Positions 9,381 to 18,346 of a stretch of 64,000 nucleotides of DNA are shown piece by piece. A model generated the notes under the pieces. It was not told where the DNA came from, ran no database searches, and saw nothing but the letters and a program-made list of their open reading frames with translations. Made by a program: the position numbers and the translations under genes. The stretch lies in the NCBI RefSeq assembly GCF_020911885.1, contig NZ_CP087132.1, forward strand, positions 186,001 through 250,000, written 5' to 3'. The stretch comes from Flavobacterium acetivorans. Lineage in GTDB: Bacteria; Bacteroidota; Bacteroidia; Flavobacteriales; Flavobacteriaceae. Each line of letters begins with the position of its first letter. The first letter of the stretch is position 1.

Positions 9381-9417
9381 AAAAAGCCCCATTCTAAGAT
9401 GAACGGGGCATTTTTAT
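9381..9417. terminator. Bidirectional terminator
   Basis: A GCCCC / GGGGC stem with flanking A and T runs lies between the convergent GIN gene and trxB. It can serve both strands. Confidence 0.75.
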
Positions 9418-9435
9418 TACTATTTTCGAATCTAA

Positions 9436-10383
9436 TTATTCTTTAGAAGCCAAATATCTTTCGGCATCAAGTGCAGCCATACAGCCTGTTCCTGCAGCAG
9501 TGATTGCCTGACGATACACATGATCGGCAGCATCTCCTGCAACAAAAACTCCTGGTACGTTAGTTTTTGAAGTTCCCGGAGTATTTACAATATAGCCCGT
9601 TTCATCCAGAGTAATATAATCCTTAAAAATATCTGTATTCGGTTTGTGTCCAATAGCAACAAAAAATCCAGTAGCCTCAATTTCAAACGTATCACCTGTA
9701 CTCTTGTTCAACACTTTAACACCGGTTACTACTTGTTCGTCTCCTAAAACTTCGATAGTATCATGATTCATCAAAATAGTGATGTTCTCCGTTTTTCTAA
9801 CGCGCTCTTCCATGATTTTAGAAGCTCTAAACTTCTCGCTTCTAACCAGCATGGTTACTTTTTTACAAAGTTTAGATAAATAATGTGCTTCCTCACAAGC
9901 CGAATCTCCGGCCCCTACAATAACTACTTCTTGATTTCTATAGAAAAACCCATCGCAAACAGCACAGGCAGAAACACCTCCACCCATTTTTAAATAATGT
10001 TGCTCTGATGCCAAACCTAAATATTTAGCCGAAGCTCCAGTAGATATAATCACTGTCTCGCAATGCAATTCTTTACTGCCATTAATCCAAACTTTATGCA
10101 CATCCCCCGAAAAATAAACTTCTGTAGCCCAACCATCGCGAATATCTGCACCAAAACGTTGTGCTTGTGCTTGCAATTGAACCATCATCTCAGGTCCAGT
10201 AACACCATCAACATAACCCGGGAAATTCTCCACTTCGTTAGTTGTAGTTAACTGTCCACCTGGTTGCATTCCTTGGTATAAAACGGGATTCATATTTGCT
10301 CTGGCAGCGTAAATAGCTGCAGTATAGCCTGCAGGACCAGAACCTATGATAAGGCATTTAATTTTTTCGATTGTATCTGACAT
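9436..10383 (-). CDS. trxB: Thioredoxin-disulfide reductase
   Basis: 315 residues. It passes electrons from NADPH through FAD to thioredoxin in the cytoplasm. Seen are the FAD site GSGPAGYTAA at residues 14-23, the redox-active CAVC with Cys140 and Cys143, an NADPH-binding GAGDSACEEA, and a C-terminal FAD motif GVFVAGDAAD. Length is standard for low-molecular-weight TrxR. It stands alone, with a promoter at 10412-10445 and a shared terminator at 9381. Confidence 0.97.
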   Translation of the reverse strand: MSDTIEKIKCLIIGSGPAGYTAAIYAARANMNPVLYQGMQPGGQLTTTNEVENFPGYVDGVTGPEMMVQLQAQAQRFGADIRDGWATEVYFSGDVHKVWINGSKELHCETVIISTGASAKYLGLASEQHYLKMGGGVSACAVCDGFFYRNQEVVIVGAGDSACEEAHYLSKLCKKVTMLVRSEKFRASKIMEERVRKTENITILMNHDTIEVLGDEQVVTGVKVLNKSTGDTFEIEATGFFVAIGHKPNTDIFKDYITLDETGYIVNTPGTSKTNVPGVFVAGDAADHVYRQAITAAGTGCMAALDAERYLASKE

Positions 10384-10411
10384 AGTGTGTTTATTTTTAT
10401 TTTCAAAGATA

Positions 10412-10445
10412 CAAATGTAGTTTTTTAATAAAAACTACCATCAAA
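10412..10445 (-). promoter_or_regulatory. Promoter for trxB
   Basis: On the minus strand a TTTG lies 22 bases ahead of TACATTTG (10412-10419). A second box, TATCTTTG at 10404-10411, is closer to the start codon (20 bases) and could be the one used. Confidence 0.5.
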
Positions 10446-10499
10446 AAAATATCAATTTTGACTATTCCGAAATAATATTCCCCTATTTTTATTTTTGTC

Positions 10500-10529
10500 T
10501 TGTTTGAATAAAAAATATTTCTATCTTTG
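10500..10529 (+). promoter_or_regulatory. Promoter for tRNA-Pro
   Basis: TTG at 10500-10502, a 19-base spacer, then TATCTTTG at 10522-10529. This is the textbook Bacteroidota arrangement, 11 bases before the tRNA. Confidence 0.7.
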
Positions 10530-10540
10530 CACCAGCGTTA

Positions 10541-10615
10541 CGGGGTGTAGCGTAGCTCGGTTATCGCGCCTGCTTTGGGAGCAGGAGGCCGCAGGTTCGA
10601 ATCCTGCCACCCCGA
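10541..10615 (+). tRNA. tRNA-Pro (anticodon TGG)
   Basis: A 75-base cloverleaf. The acceptor stem CGGGGTG pairs with CACCCCG. The anticodon stem CCTGC / GCAGG closes the loop TTTGGGA, giving anticodon TGG. The T arm GCAGG TTCGAAT CCTGC is canonical, with discriminator base A. CCA is not encoded. Confidence 0.96.
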
Positions 10616-10616
10616 C

Positions 10617-10646
10617 AAAAGCCGAACATTTGTTCGGCTTTTTTTA
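10617..10646 (+). terminator. Rho-independent terminator of tRNA-Pro
   Basis: A perfect GCCGAAC / GTTCGGC stem with a 4-base loop and a run of T, right after the tRNA. Confidence 0.85.
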
Positions 10647-10946
10647 TTTCATCTAGCACTTCACAAAACAAAACCATCTCATTTCGTTTAAAAACTTATG
10701 TAGCGCAATGCTATACTCAATACCTAAAAATTCCTCTTTCCTAAAAAAAATCTTAACCCTAACGAAAAAGAATTGAAATTCAACCACTTGAATCTAATCA
10801 ATAGTTGAATTTTATAAAAAAACACAAATTACAAAAAGAAAAAAAGAGCCAATCAGCAACAAATCAGCCATTAACAAATGTTAACAAAATAGATTTTCAG
10901 AAACCATATTTAATTGTATTTTTACGGTTCAAAATTTAGAAAACAA
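10647..10946. other. Gene-free spacer before parA
   Basis: About 300 AT-rich bases. No open frame, stable hairpin or clear TAnnTTTG box was seen. The parA promoter probably lies in the last 50 bases; TATTTTTA near 10916 is a poor match. Confidence 0.5.
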
Positions 10947-11714
10947 ATGGGCAAAATCATTGCGATTGCTAATCAAAAAGGAGGAGTTGGAAAGACTACA
11001 ACATCTGTAAATCTTGCCGCTTCACTTGGAGTTTTAGAAAAAAAAGTATTACTTATTGACGCTGACCCTCAGGCAAATGCCAGTTCAGGATTAGGAATAG
11101 ACGTAGAGAGTGTAGAAATTGGAACATACCAAATTTTAGAGCACAGCCACACTCCTATGGAAGCTGTTATTAAATGTTCTGCTCCAAACGTAGACTTAAT
11201 TCCAGCTCATATTGACCTTGTTGCCATCGAAATTGAATTGGTTGACAAGGAAAACAGGGAATATATGCTAAAAAAAGCCTTAGAAAGTGTAAAGGATCAA
11301 TACGATTATATACTTATTGACTGTGCTCCTTCTTTGGGCTTACTTACCCTGAATGCATTGACCGCTTCTGATTCCGTAATTATTCCTATTCAATGTGAGT
11401 ATTTTGCTCTTGAAGGTTTAGGAAAATTATTGAACACCATAAAAAGCATCCAAAAAATACACAATCCCGAATTGGATATTGAAGGATTATTACTAACGAT
11501 GTATGACTCAAGATTGCGTCTTTCCAACCAAGTGGTAGAAGAGGTTCAAAAACATTTCAACGACATGGTTTTTGATACTATTATCCAAAGAAATGTAAAA
11601 TTGAGTGAAGCGCCTAGTTTTGGAGAAAGCATCATCAACTATGATGCAACCAGCAAAGGAGCTACAAACTATTTACATTTAGCTCAGGAAATTATAAAGA
11701 AAAACAGCAAATAA
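10947..11714 (+). CDS. parA: ParA/Soj chromosome-partitioning ATPase
   Basis: 255 residues from the ATG at 10947. An upstream TTG at 10914 in frame would add 11 unlikely residues. Deviant Walker A KGGVGKTT near residues 11-18, Walker A' DADPQANAS, and Walker B-type LIDCAPSLGLL are all present. ParA forms ATP-dependent dimers on DNA and moves ParB-parS complexes. It is followed after 4 bases by parB, and the two are one operon. Confidence 0.95.
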   Translation: MGKIIAIANQKGGVGKTTTSVNLAASLGVLEKKVLLIDADPQANASSGLGIDVESVEIGTYQILEHSHTPMEAVIKCSAPNVDLIPAHIDLVAIEIELVDKENREYMLKKALESVKDQYDYILIDCAPSLGLLTLNALTASDSVIIPIQCEYFALEGLGKLLNTIKSIQKIHNPELDIEGLLLTMYDSRLRLSNQVVEEVQKHFNDMVFDTIIQRNVKLSEAPSFGESIINYDATSKGATNYLHLAQEIIKKNSK

Positions 11715-11718
11715 TTTT

Positions 11719-12618
11719 ATGGCAAAAGCAATAAAAAAACAAGCTCTGGGAAGAGGATTATCTGCATTATTAAAAGATCCTGAAAATGATATAAAATCAG
11801 CGACTGATAAAAATGCTGATAAAGTTGTTGGAAACATAATAGAACTGGAAATTGATTCTATAGAAATCAATCCGTTTCAACCCAGAAGTAATTTTAATGA
11901 AGAATCATTAAAAGAACTGGCTATTTCCATCAAAGAGTTAGGAGTTATCCAACCGATTACAGTACGAAAATTAGACTTCAACAAATACCAATTGATTTCG
12001 GGTGAACGTCGTCTTCGCGCTTCTACTTTAGTGGGACTGACTACCGTACCAGCTTACATACGTATTGCAAATGACAATGAATCCTTGGTTATGGCTTTGG
12101 TTGAAAACATTCAACGTCATGACTTAGATCCTATTGAGATTGCGCTTTCGTACCAAAGATTGATGGATGAAATTCAGCTAACTCAAGAACAAATGAGCGA
12201 CAGAGTAGGAAAAAAACGTTCTACAATTGCCAATTATTTACGCCTTTTAAAACTGGATCCAATTATTCAAACAGGAATTCGTGACGGTTTTATCAGTATG
12301 GGACACGGACGAGCTATCATTAATATTGAAGATTTAGACGCACAAGCTAATATCTATCAAAAAATTGTTAGCCAAAATCTTTCTGTTCGTGACACAGAGA
12401 CCTTAGTAAAAAACTACCAAGAAAGTTTAAAACCAAAACCAGCAACCAAAGCAAAATCGTCTTCTTTTGAAATTGACGAGGACCGAAAAAAGGTTTTTAC
12501 TAATTATTTTGGCAACAAAGTCGAAGTAAAAGTAGCCGGCAATGGGAAAGGAAAAATCACAATCCCATTCCACTCTGAAGAAGATTTCAACAGAATAATA
12601 GAACTAATAAAAGGATAG
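11719..12618 (+). CDS. parB: ParB/Spo0J chromosome-partitioning protein
   Basis: 299 residues. It binds parS sites and uses CTP to slide as a clamp. Seen are the N-terminal LGRGLSALL motif, INPFQPR at about residues 52-58, the ParB nuclease-like SGERRLRAS and VENIQRHDLDPIE motifs, and a helix-turn-helix (QEQMSDRVGKKRSTIANYLR). The C-terminus forms the dimer domain. Its stop TAG overlaps the GTG start of the next gene by one base. Confidence 0.95.
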   Translation: MAKAIKKQALGRGLSALLKDPENDIKSATDKNADKVVGNIIELEIDSIEINPFQPRSNFNEESLKELAISIKELGVIQPITVRKLDFNKYQLISGERRLRASTLVGLTTVPAYIRIANDNESLVMALVENIQRHDLDPIEIALSYQRLMDEIQLTQEQMSDRVGKKRSTIANYLRLLKLDPIIQTGIRDGFISMGHGRAIINIEDLDAQANIYQKIVSQNLSVRDTETLVKNYQESLKPKPATKAKSSSFEIDEDRKKVFTNYFGNKVEVKVAGNGKGKITIPFHSEEDFNRIIELIKG

Positions 12619-13178
12619 TGAAAAAAATTATTTCGATAGGAATATTTCTTTTTATTCTAGGCAACGCGGGAGTTTTTGCACAAGTAGAAACTCCCGCTTT
12701 TCCTGCTGCTAAAGACAGTCTAAAATCAAACGACATAGATCCCTTGACTCCGGCTAAAGCAGCTTTTTATTCGGCCATACTACCCGGATTAGGTCAGGCC
12801 TATAATAAAAAATACTGGAAAATTCCGCTTGTCTATGGAGCCATGGGAACCAGTCTCTATTTTTATCTGGACAATAACAAAAAATACCATCAGTATAGAG
12901 ATGCCTATAAGCGCAGACTTGAGGGATATAATGATGACAATTTTACTTATTTGGATAACAATAGATTGATTGCGGGTCAAAAATTCTATCAGCGCAACCG
13001 AGATTTATCTGCGCTAGTAACTTTAGGTTTTTACGTACTAAACATCATTGATGCCAATGTTGACGCAGCCTTAATTCAATTCAACGTAGATGAAAACCTA
13101 TCGGTAAAACCGGTTATTTATCCCAATGATGTAACATTTAAAACTAATGTTGGACTAACTCTTAATTACAGCTTCTAG
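12618..13178 (+). CDS. DUF5683 membrane/secreted protein
   Basis: 186 residues starting at a GTG that shares its first base with the parB stop, so translation is probably coupled. It has a signal peptide ending GVFAQ and the DUF5683 motifs AAFYSAILPGLGQAYNKKYWK and GAMGTSLYFY, with a membrane segment near 130-145. The family is restricted to Bacteroidota and its role is unknown. Conserved placement between parB and dapB suggests an envelope role linked to this core cluster (inferred). Confidence 0.82.
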   Translation: MKKIISIGIFLFILGNAGVFAQVETPAFPAAKDSLKSNDIDPLTPAKAAFYSAILPGLGQAYNKKYWKIPLVYGAMGTSLYFYLDNNKKYHQYRDAYKRRLEGYNDDNFTYLDNNRLIAGQKFYQRNRDLSALVTLGFYVLNIIDANVDAALIQFNVDENLSVKPVIYPNDVTFKTNVGLTLNYSF

Positions 13179-13228
13179 TTCTTCAAAGAAACATTCGCTC
13201 ACTTAATTCAAAAAAAAAAACACACAAA

Positions 13229-13933
13229 ATGAAAATTGCTCTTTTAGGATACGGAAAAATGGGACAGGTAATCGAACGAATTGCATTGGAAAGAGGTCAT
13301 GAAATCGTTTTAAGAAAAGACGAGCATAACACTTACGAAGGCCTTTCGAATGCTGATGTAGCCATCGATTTTAGTGTTCCTACAGCTGCAGTAAGCAATA
13401 TTTCAAATTGTTTTCACAACAATGTACCTGTAATCTCTGGAACAACGGGATGGTTGGAGCATTATGACGAAATGATTGCTCTTTGCAACGAAAAAAACGG
13501 AGCCTTTATATCTAGTTCAAATTTTAGCTTAGGAGTGAATATTTTCTTTGAATTGAATGAATATTTAGCCAAAATGATGTCTAAACTGGACAGCTACCGT
13601 GTTGAAATGGAAGAAATTCACCACACTCAAAAATTAGATGCTCCAAGTGGAACTGCTATTTCATTGGCAAAAGGAGTTATAGAGAACAGCGCTTACACAG
13701 ACTGGACATTAGAAAATCCTACAGAAAACCAAATTCATATAGACGCCAAGAGAATAGGAGCCGTTCCTGGAACACATACCGTGACTTATAATTCTGCTGT
13801 TGATTCTATCGAAATTAAACATACAGCTCACAACCGCGAAGGATTTGCCTTAGGTGCCGTAATTGCTGCTGAATGGATTATAGGAAAACAAGGAGTTTTC
13901 TCAATGAAAGATGTATTAGAACTAGATAAATAG
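13229..13933 (+). CDS. dapB: 4-hydroxy-tetrahydrodipicolinate reductase
   Basis: 234 residues. It reduces 4-hydroxy-tetrahydrodipicolinate with NAD(P)H in the DAP/lysine pathway, needed for peptidoglycan. Seen are the N-terminal nucleotide motif GYGKMGQ, ISGTTGW, the catalytic EEIHHTQKLDAPSGTA signature, and the C-terminal FALGAVIAAEW. Slightly shorter than the E. coli enzyme, as is usual in Bacteroidota. It sits 50 bases after the DUF5683 gene. Confidence 0.96.
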   Translation: MKIALLGYGKMGQVIERIALERGHEIVLRKDEHNTYEGLSNADVAIDFSVPTAAVSNISNCFHNNVPVISGTTGWLEHYDEMIALCNEKNGAFISSSNFSLGVNIFFELNEYLAKMMSKLDSYRVEMEEIHHTQKLDAPSGTAISLAKGVIENSAYTDWTLENPTENQIHIDAKRIGAVPGTHTVTYNSAVDSIEIKHTAHNREGFALGAVIAAEWIIGKQGVFSMKDVLELDK

Positions 13934-13990
13934 ATTTTTAGATAATTAGATTTTTAGAAATCATAAAACCTTGTGATTTTGAATCATCAA
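13934..13990. repeat. Low-complexity intergenic repeat (TTAGATAATTAGA type)
   Basis: Words such as GATTTTTAGATAATTAG recur here and, in either orientation, at about 44392-44458 and 49322-49364. It lies between dapB and lepB. Confidence 0.45.
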
Positions 13991-14017
13991 ATAAACGATT
14001 AACCAAATAAACTTATT

Positions 14018-15589
14018 ATGACACTATATCAATGGTTTGTGTTTTTCTTATTCATCCAAATTGTTCACTTTTTAGGAACCTGGAAATTATATGAAGCTGC
14101 AGGAAGAAAACGTTGGGAAGCAGCAATTCCTGTATACAATTCAATTATTTTAATGAAAATAATTGGACGCCCTACATGGTGGACATTATTGCTTTTCATT
14201 CCAATAATCAACTTGATTATGTTTCCCGTTATTTGGACCGAAACATTAAGAAGCTTTGGCAAAAAATCGAGCTTGGATACTTTTCTTGGCATAATCACTT
14301 GTGGTTTATATATTTATTACATCAATTATACTCAAAAACTAGATTACATAGCGGACAGAAGCCTACATGCTGAAAACAAAACTGCTGATACAATCAGCTC
14401 CTTACTTTTTGCCGTTATTGTAGCTACATTCGTTCACACTTATTTCATACAACCTTATACTATTCCGACTTCTTCATTGGAAAAATCACTTTTAATTGGC
14501 GATTTTTTATTTGTAAGTAAGGTCAATTATGGCGCCAGAGTTCCTATGACCACAGTTGCTTTACCTATGGTTCATGATTCTATTCCTCTTACCAAAAAGA
14601 AATCCTATCTAAACTGGCCAGAACTGCCTTATTTAAGATTACCGGGAATTGAAGACATAAAACGTACCGATATTGTGGTTTTTAATTGGCCTGTAGATAC
14701 TGTTCACTATTTCTTTGAGCCTAAAGGAAGACCGGGCGTAATAAAACCTATTGATAAGAAATCAAATTATGTAAAAAGATGCGTTGGTATTCCCGGTGAC
14801 AGCCTATCCATCAAAGACGGAATCGTATATATTGACGGTAAAATCTTAGAACTTCCGGAAAGAGCTAAACCTCAATTTTCTTATGCTGTCGCTTTAGATG
14901 GAAAAACCCCTATTGATTTTGAATACCTGCTAAAAGATATGGATATCACTGATGATGTTGGTTACAAAAACGAATCAAAAGACACTTTGATATTCCGTGC
15001 GTTAACTGCAGCCGGAGCAGAAAGATTAAAAAATGTTCCTGGAATAACGGCCGTAACAAGAATCATTGCGAAAGGTACCGAAGATGGCATTTTCCCTCAT
15101 ATCAATGATTGGAACCAAGACAATATGGGCCCCATTTATATTCCTCAAAAAGGAAAAAAAGTGGCTTTAACAACCCAAACCTTGCCTTTCTACAAAAGAA
15201 TCATTACTGATTACGAAATGAATGACAATGGCGAAAAGAATGATTTAAAAGTTACTGGAAACGAAATCAGATTGAATGGCAAAATCGTAACTGATTATAC
15301 CTTCAAACAAAATTATTACTGGATGATGGGAGACAACCGTCACAACTCAGAAGACAGTCGTTACTGGGGTTACGTTCCCGAAAATCATATTGTAGGAAAG
15401 CCTGTTTTCATTTGGATGAGCTGGGATACTAACGGAAAAGGATTAAACAAAGTACGTTGGGATCGTGTATTTACAACCGTAAACGGTGAAGGACAGCCGC
15501 AATCTTATTTCAAATACTTCCTTATTATTTTGGCTGCATTCTTTGTGGGTGAATATTTTTGGAAAAAAAGAAAAGAGAATAAAAATTAG
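14018..15589 (+). CDS. lepB: Signal peptidase I
   Basis: 523 residues, much longer than proteobacterial LepB. It removes signal peptides at the outer face of the inner membrane. The N-terminal ~115 residues are a DUF5684-like membrane region with three hydrophobic segments. The protease domain begins with a membrane helix, then PTSSLEKSL with Ser153 as the expected nucleophile, and YVKRCVGIPGD with Lys253 as the general base. Box E MGDNRHNSEDSRYWG is near the C-terminus. A final membrane helix ends the protein. It belongs to the conserved parAB-DUF5683-dapB-lepB cluster. Confidence 0.95.
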   Translation: MTLYQWFVFFLFIQIVHFLGTWKLYEAAGRKRWEAAIPVYNSIILMKIIGRPTWWTLLLFIPIINLIMFPVIWTETLRSFGKKSSLDTFLGIITCGLYIYYINYTQKLDYIADRSLHAENKTADTISSLLFAVIVATFVHTYFIQPYTIPTSSLEKSLLIGDFLFVSKVNYGARVPMTTVALPMVHDSIPLTKKKSYLNWPELPYLRLPGIEDIKRTDIVVFNWPVDTVHYFFEPKGRPGVIKPIDKKSNYVKRCVGIPGDSLSIKDGIVYIDGKILELPERAKPQFSYAVALDGKTPIDFEYLLKDMDITDDVGYKNESKDTLIFRALTAAGAERLKNVPGITAVTRIIAKGTEDGIFPHINDWNQDNMGPIYIPQKGKKVALTTQTLPFYKRIITDYEMNDNGEKNDLKVTGNEIRLNGKIVTDYTFKQNYYWMMGDNRHNSEDSRYWGYVPENHIVGKPVFIWMSWDTNGKGLNKVRWDRVFTTVNGEGQPQSYFKYFLIILAAFFVGEYFWKKRKENKN

Positions 15590-15595
15590 TCAAAA

Positions 15596-15672
15596 GTTTC
15601 AAAGTCGAAAGTCATAAAGTACTCTTTTAAGAACTACTTTATGACTTTAGACTTTAGACTTTATAACTTTAG
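15596..15672. repeat. Low-complexity intergenic repeat with perfect inverted repeat
   Basis: AAAGTCATAAAGTA (15608-15621) pairs perfectly with 15635-15648 around a 13-base loop. It is followed by CTTTAGA words. It ends 6 bases before the WbqC-like gene, in its leader. Related to the elements at 36378 and 41490. Confidence 0.6.
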
Positions 15673-15678
15673 ATAAAT

Positions 15679-16305
15679 ATGCACACCTTACTCCACCCTA
15701 CTTATTTCCCCTCTATAAGCCATTTTACAGCTTTAGTTCAAGCTGAAAAGCTGATATTTGAAATAGAAGATAATTTCCAAAAACAGACTAATCGCAATCG
15801 TACGTATATCTATAGTCCTAATGGGATACAGCTTTTGAATATTCCCATCAAACATTCAAAATTGAACCGTCAAAAAACAAAGGAAATCCGTATCGAAAAT
15901 GATTTTGATTGGCAAAAACAGCATTTCAAATCCTTAGAATCAGCTTACAGAAGCTCTCCTTTTTTTGAGTATTTCGAAGATGATATTCGCCCTATTTTTG
16001 AAAAAAAACATGACTTTCTGTTAGACTTGAACTTCAAAACTTTAGAAGTGATCTCTAAATGTCTTAGAATGAAATTTAACTTTGAAACTACTACAGAATT
16101 TTTTCAAGAAACAGATCCTAACGAATTTCTGGATTTTAGGTTTTTGACCAACGGAAAAAAAGACAGTTCCGTATTCGAAGCTTATCCACAGGTTTTTGAT
16201 GACAAACACGGCTTCATCAATAATTTGAGTGTCCTTGATTTACTTTTTAATGAAGGTAAATTCACAGTCGATTATTTGAGAAACCAAAAGTTGTTTCTGA
16301 AATAA
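15679..16305 (+). CDS. WbqC-like family protein
   Basis: 208 residues. Matches WbqC: N-terminal HPTYFPSISHFTALVQA, then NRTYIYSPNGIQLLNIPIKH, and a central SLESAYRSSPFFEYFEDD. WbqC proteins are linked to O-antigen or glycan modification in some bacteria, but the reaction is not established. In Bacteroidota it commonly follows lepB, as here, with 89 bases between. The ATG at 15679 follows a hairpin-forming repeat. Confidence 0.85.
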   Translation: MHTLLHPTYFPSISHFTALVQAEKLIFEIEDNFQKQTNRNRTYIYSPNGIQLLNIPIKHSKLNRQKTKEIRIENDFDWQKQHFKSLESAYRSSPFFEYFEDDIRPIFEKKHDFLLDLNFKTLEVISKCLRMKFNFETTTEFFQETDPNEFLDFRFLTNGKKDSSVFEAYPQVFDDKHGFINNLSVLDLLFNEGKFTVDYLRNQKLFLK

Positions 16306-16317
16306 TTTTTCGCATTA

Positions 16318-17361
16318 TTACAAAGCCAACTTTGCCATGATAGGATAATGATCTGAATTATCAAATTCTGGAAAGGTTTCAAATTTTTTGACTTTCATTT
16401 TCTCATCCGCAAAAATATAATCAATTCGAGCTGGATAATACCTAAACTTATAGGTTTGTCCAAAACCAACTCCCGCTTCTTCAAAACTGTCTTTTAAAGA
16501 ACCTTTTATACTTCTATAAACATAGGAAAAAGCACTGTTATTCATATCACCACAAATGATTATAGGATAGGCGCATTTTCTTTTATGCTCTTTAAAAATT
16601 TCGGCTTGCTGTTGTTGTTGCTTGAAAGCTTTACTGATTCTAATAAGCAATAATTGCGATTTGTCTTTATTGATAACGTCAATATTATCAGAAATTTCAT
16701 TTACATCCGGAGAGATTTTTATTGACTGCAAATGCATATTGTAAACCCTGATAATATCCTTTCCTTTCTTAATATCAGCATAAACAACATTGTTATTAGA
16801 ATTAGGAAAAACAATATTTCCTTGATCGATAATAGGAAATTTAGAGAAAATAGCCTGACCTGTCTTAATTTTATTGCCTTCCATAAAAATATATTTATGG
16901 CGATAGACTTTCAGATCAATATTAGCCGATGATGAATATTCCTGTATACACAAAATATCGGGGTTTTTATCGTTTATAAAAGCTAAAATCTCCTCAGGAA
17001 CATAATGCTTGTCTTGCCATTTAAACAAATTAAACAAACGCACATTATAACTCATTACGATAAAATCTTTCTCGTCTTGTGGATATTCTTGCGCTGAAAA
17101 TTTGTAGAATTTATTGATAAATGTAATTCCCATCAAAAGAACCAAACCCGAAAGAATCATTCGTTTTTTAAACTGTATAGCCCAATACACAAAAAACAAG
17201 CCATTGAGTATAAAAAATGCTGGCATAAAAAGTGTCAACACTGATAATATGGGAAATATTTTGGGCGCCAAAAAGGGCAAAACATAAGCAATAAAAGTCA
17301 CTATTGTCAGAACAATGTTTAAAACAAACATTATTCTATTGAACCATGAAAGGTTTTTCAT
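16318..17361 (-). CDS. Membrane-anchored endonuclease/exonuclease/phosphatase-family protein
   Basis: 347 residues. Three hydrophobic segments fill the first ~95 residues. An EEP domain follows: MSYNVRLFN, IQEYSS with the metal-ligand Glu, ICGDMNNSAFSYVYR, RIDYIFAD, and a final SDHYPIMAKL with the catalytic Asp-His. The substrate is unknown; the family spans nucleases, phosphatases and phospholipases. The anchored, probably extracytoplasmic domain argues against DNA repair. It is the last gene of a minus-strand run after mutL and two rhomboids. Confidence 0.85.
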   Translation of the reverse strand: MKNLSWFNRIMFVLNIVLTIVTFIAYVLPFLAPKIFPILSVLTLFMPAFFILNGLFFVYWAIQFKKRMILSGLVLLMGITFINKFYKFSAQEYPQDEKDFIVMSYNVRLFNLFKWQDKHYVPEEILAFINDKNPDILCIQEYSSSANIDLKVYRHKYIFMEGNKIKTGQAIFSKFPIIDQGNIVFPNSNNNVVYADIKKGKDIIRVYNMHLQSIKISPDVNEISDNIDVINKDKSQLLLIRISKAFKQQQQQAEIFKEHKRKCAYPIIICGDMNNSAFSYVYRSIKGSLKDSFEEAGVGFGQTYKFRYYPARIDYIFADEKMKVKKFETFPEFDNSDHYPIMAKLAL

Positions 17362-17433
17362 ATTATGCTTATTTGTTTATTCAATTATAACGGTTGTCTT
17401 TCTTTATTATTTCAGTCAACAATCTTAAAAAGC

Positions 17434-18300
17434 TTACTTTCCAACTTTGAATAAAAACTCTTTTTCTTCTTTTGTCAAACTATCATAACCGGATTGACTG
17501 ATTTTGTCTAAAATTTCATCAATCTGTTGTTGCTGCTTATCTTTGGTGATGATTTTAGAAACCGGTTTTTCTATGGGTCTGCCAGTATAATTTTTATGTA
17601 CTTTCTTAAAAGGCGTCTTAGCAGACTTCTTAAATAAATTAGTAAAAAAATCAATAACCGCCGTTACCACTTTGCTCATATCGGTCCCATTTTGCAGTAA
17701 TTTAATGTATAAAAAACCAAAAAAAGCACCTGCCAAATGAGAGATATGACCGCCGGTATTATCCAATCTAAACTGCATTAAGTCCAGAATAAGAATTACT
17801 GCCGTAATATGCCACAACTTGACATTTCCTATCAGCAACAACCGCACGTTCATTAAAGGCTGATACGTGGTAACTGCCACTAAAATCCCCATAATTGCTG
17901 CCGAAGCTCCCACAATAGAAGCACTTAAATTCAAAATATAATAACCCGCCACAAAACAAATCCCTGCAAATATGGCACTTAAAACATACAATCCAAGAAA
18001 TTGCTTTTGAGTAAAAAAGGTTAAAAAAAACGAACTGGCGAAGTTCAAAATAATCATATTAAACAACAGATGCATAAAACCGCTATGAAAAAAAGCATAG
18101 CTAAGAAAAGTCCAAGGATTTAAGACAAAACCAGAAGGTTCAGATGACAGCGCAATCCAACTGGGAAAATTAAACGCACCATTTTTAAATTGATAGAAAA
18201 AAACCAACGAAATCAAAAAAAAGGCCACATTCCAATAGATAAGCTTATGCGCTATGCCTCCCAGCTTGTATTGCAATTTTAAGTCGTCTACTATATTCAT
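17434..18300 (-). CDS. Rhomboid-family intramembrane serine protease (second copy)
   Basis: 288 residues with six membrane segments. The motif HSGFMHLLFNMIIL gives the conserved HxxxN region. The nucleophile site reads VGASAAIMG, GASA in place of the commoner GxSG, and GGHISHLAGAFFGFLY carries the catalytic His. The ~80-residue C-terminal cytoplasmic tail is basic and ends in a DEILDKISQSGYDSLTKEEK segment, a short element seen at the C-terminus of many Bacteroidota rhomboids. It lies 46 bases after the first rhomboid gene. Confidence 0.9.
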   Translation of the reverse strand: MNIVDDLKLQYKLGGIAHKLIYWNVAFFLISLVFFYQFKNGAFNFPSWIALSSEPSGFVLNPWTFLSYAFFHSGFMHLLFNMIILNFASSFFLTFFTQKQFLGLYVLSAIFAGICFVAGYYILNLSASIVGASAAIMGILVAVTTYQPLMNVRLLLIGNVKLWHITAVILILDLMQFRLDNTGGHISHLAGAFFGFLYIKLLQNGTDMSKVVTAVIDFFTNLFKKSAKTPFKKVHKNYTGRPIEKPVSKIITKDKQQQQIDEILDKISQSGYDSLTKEEKEFLFKVGK

Positions 18301-18346
18301 TTTCTAAATTGGTTTATCATCTAATTAATTCACTATGCGACCTATT

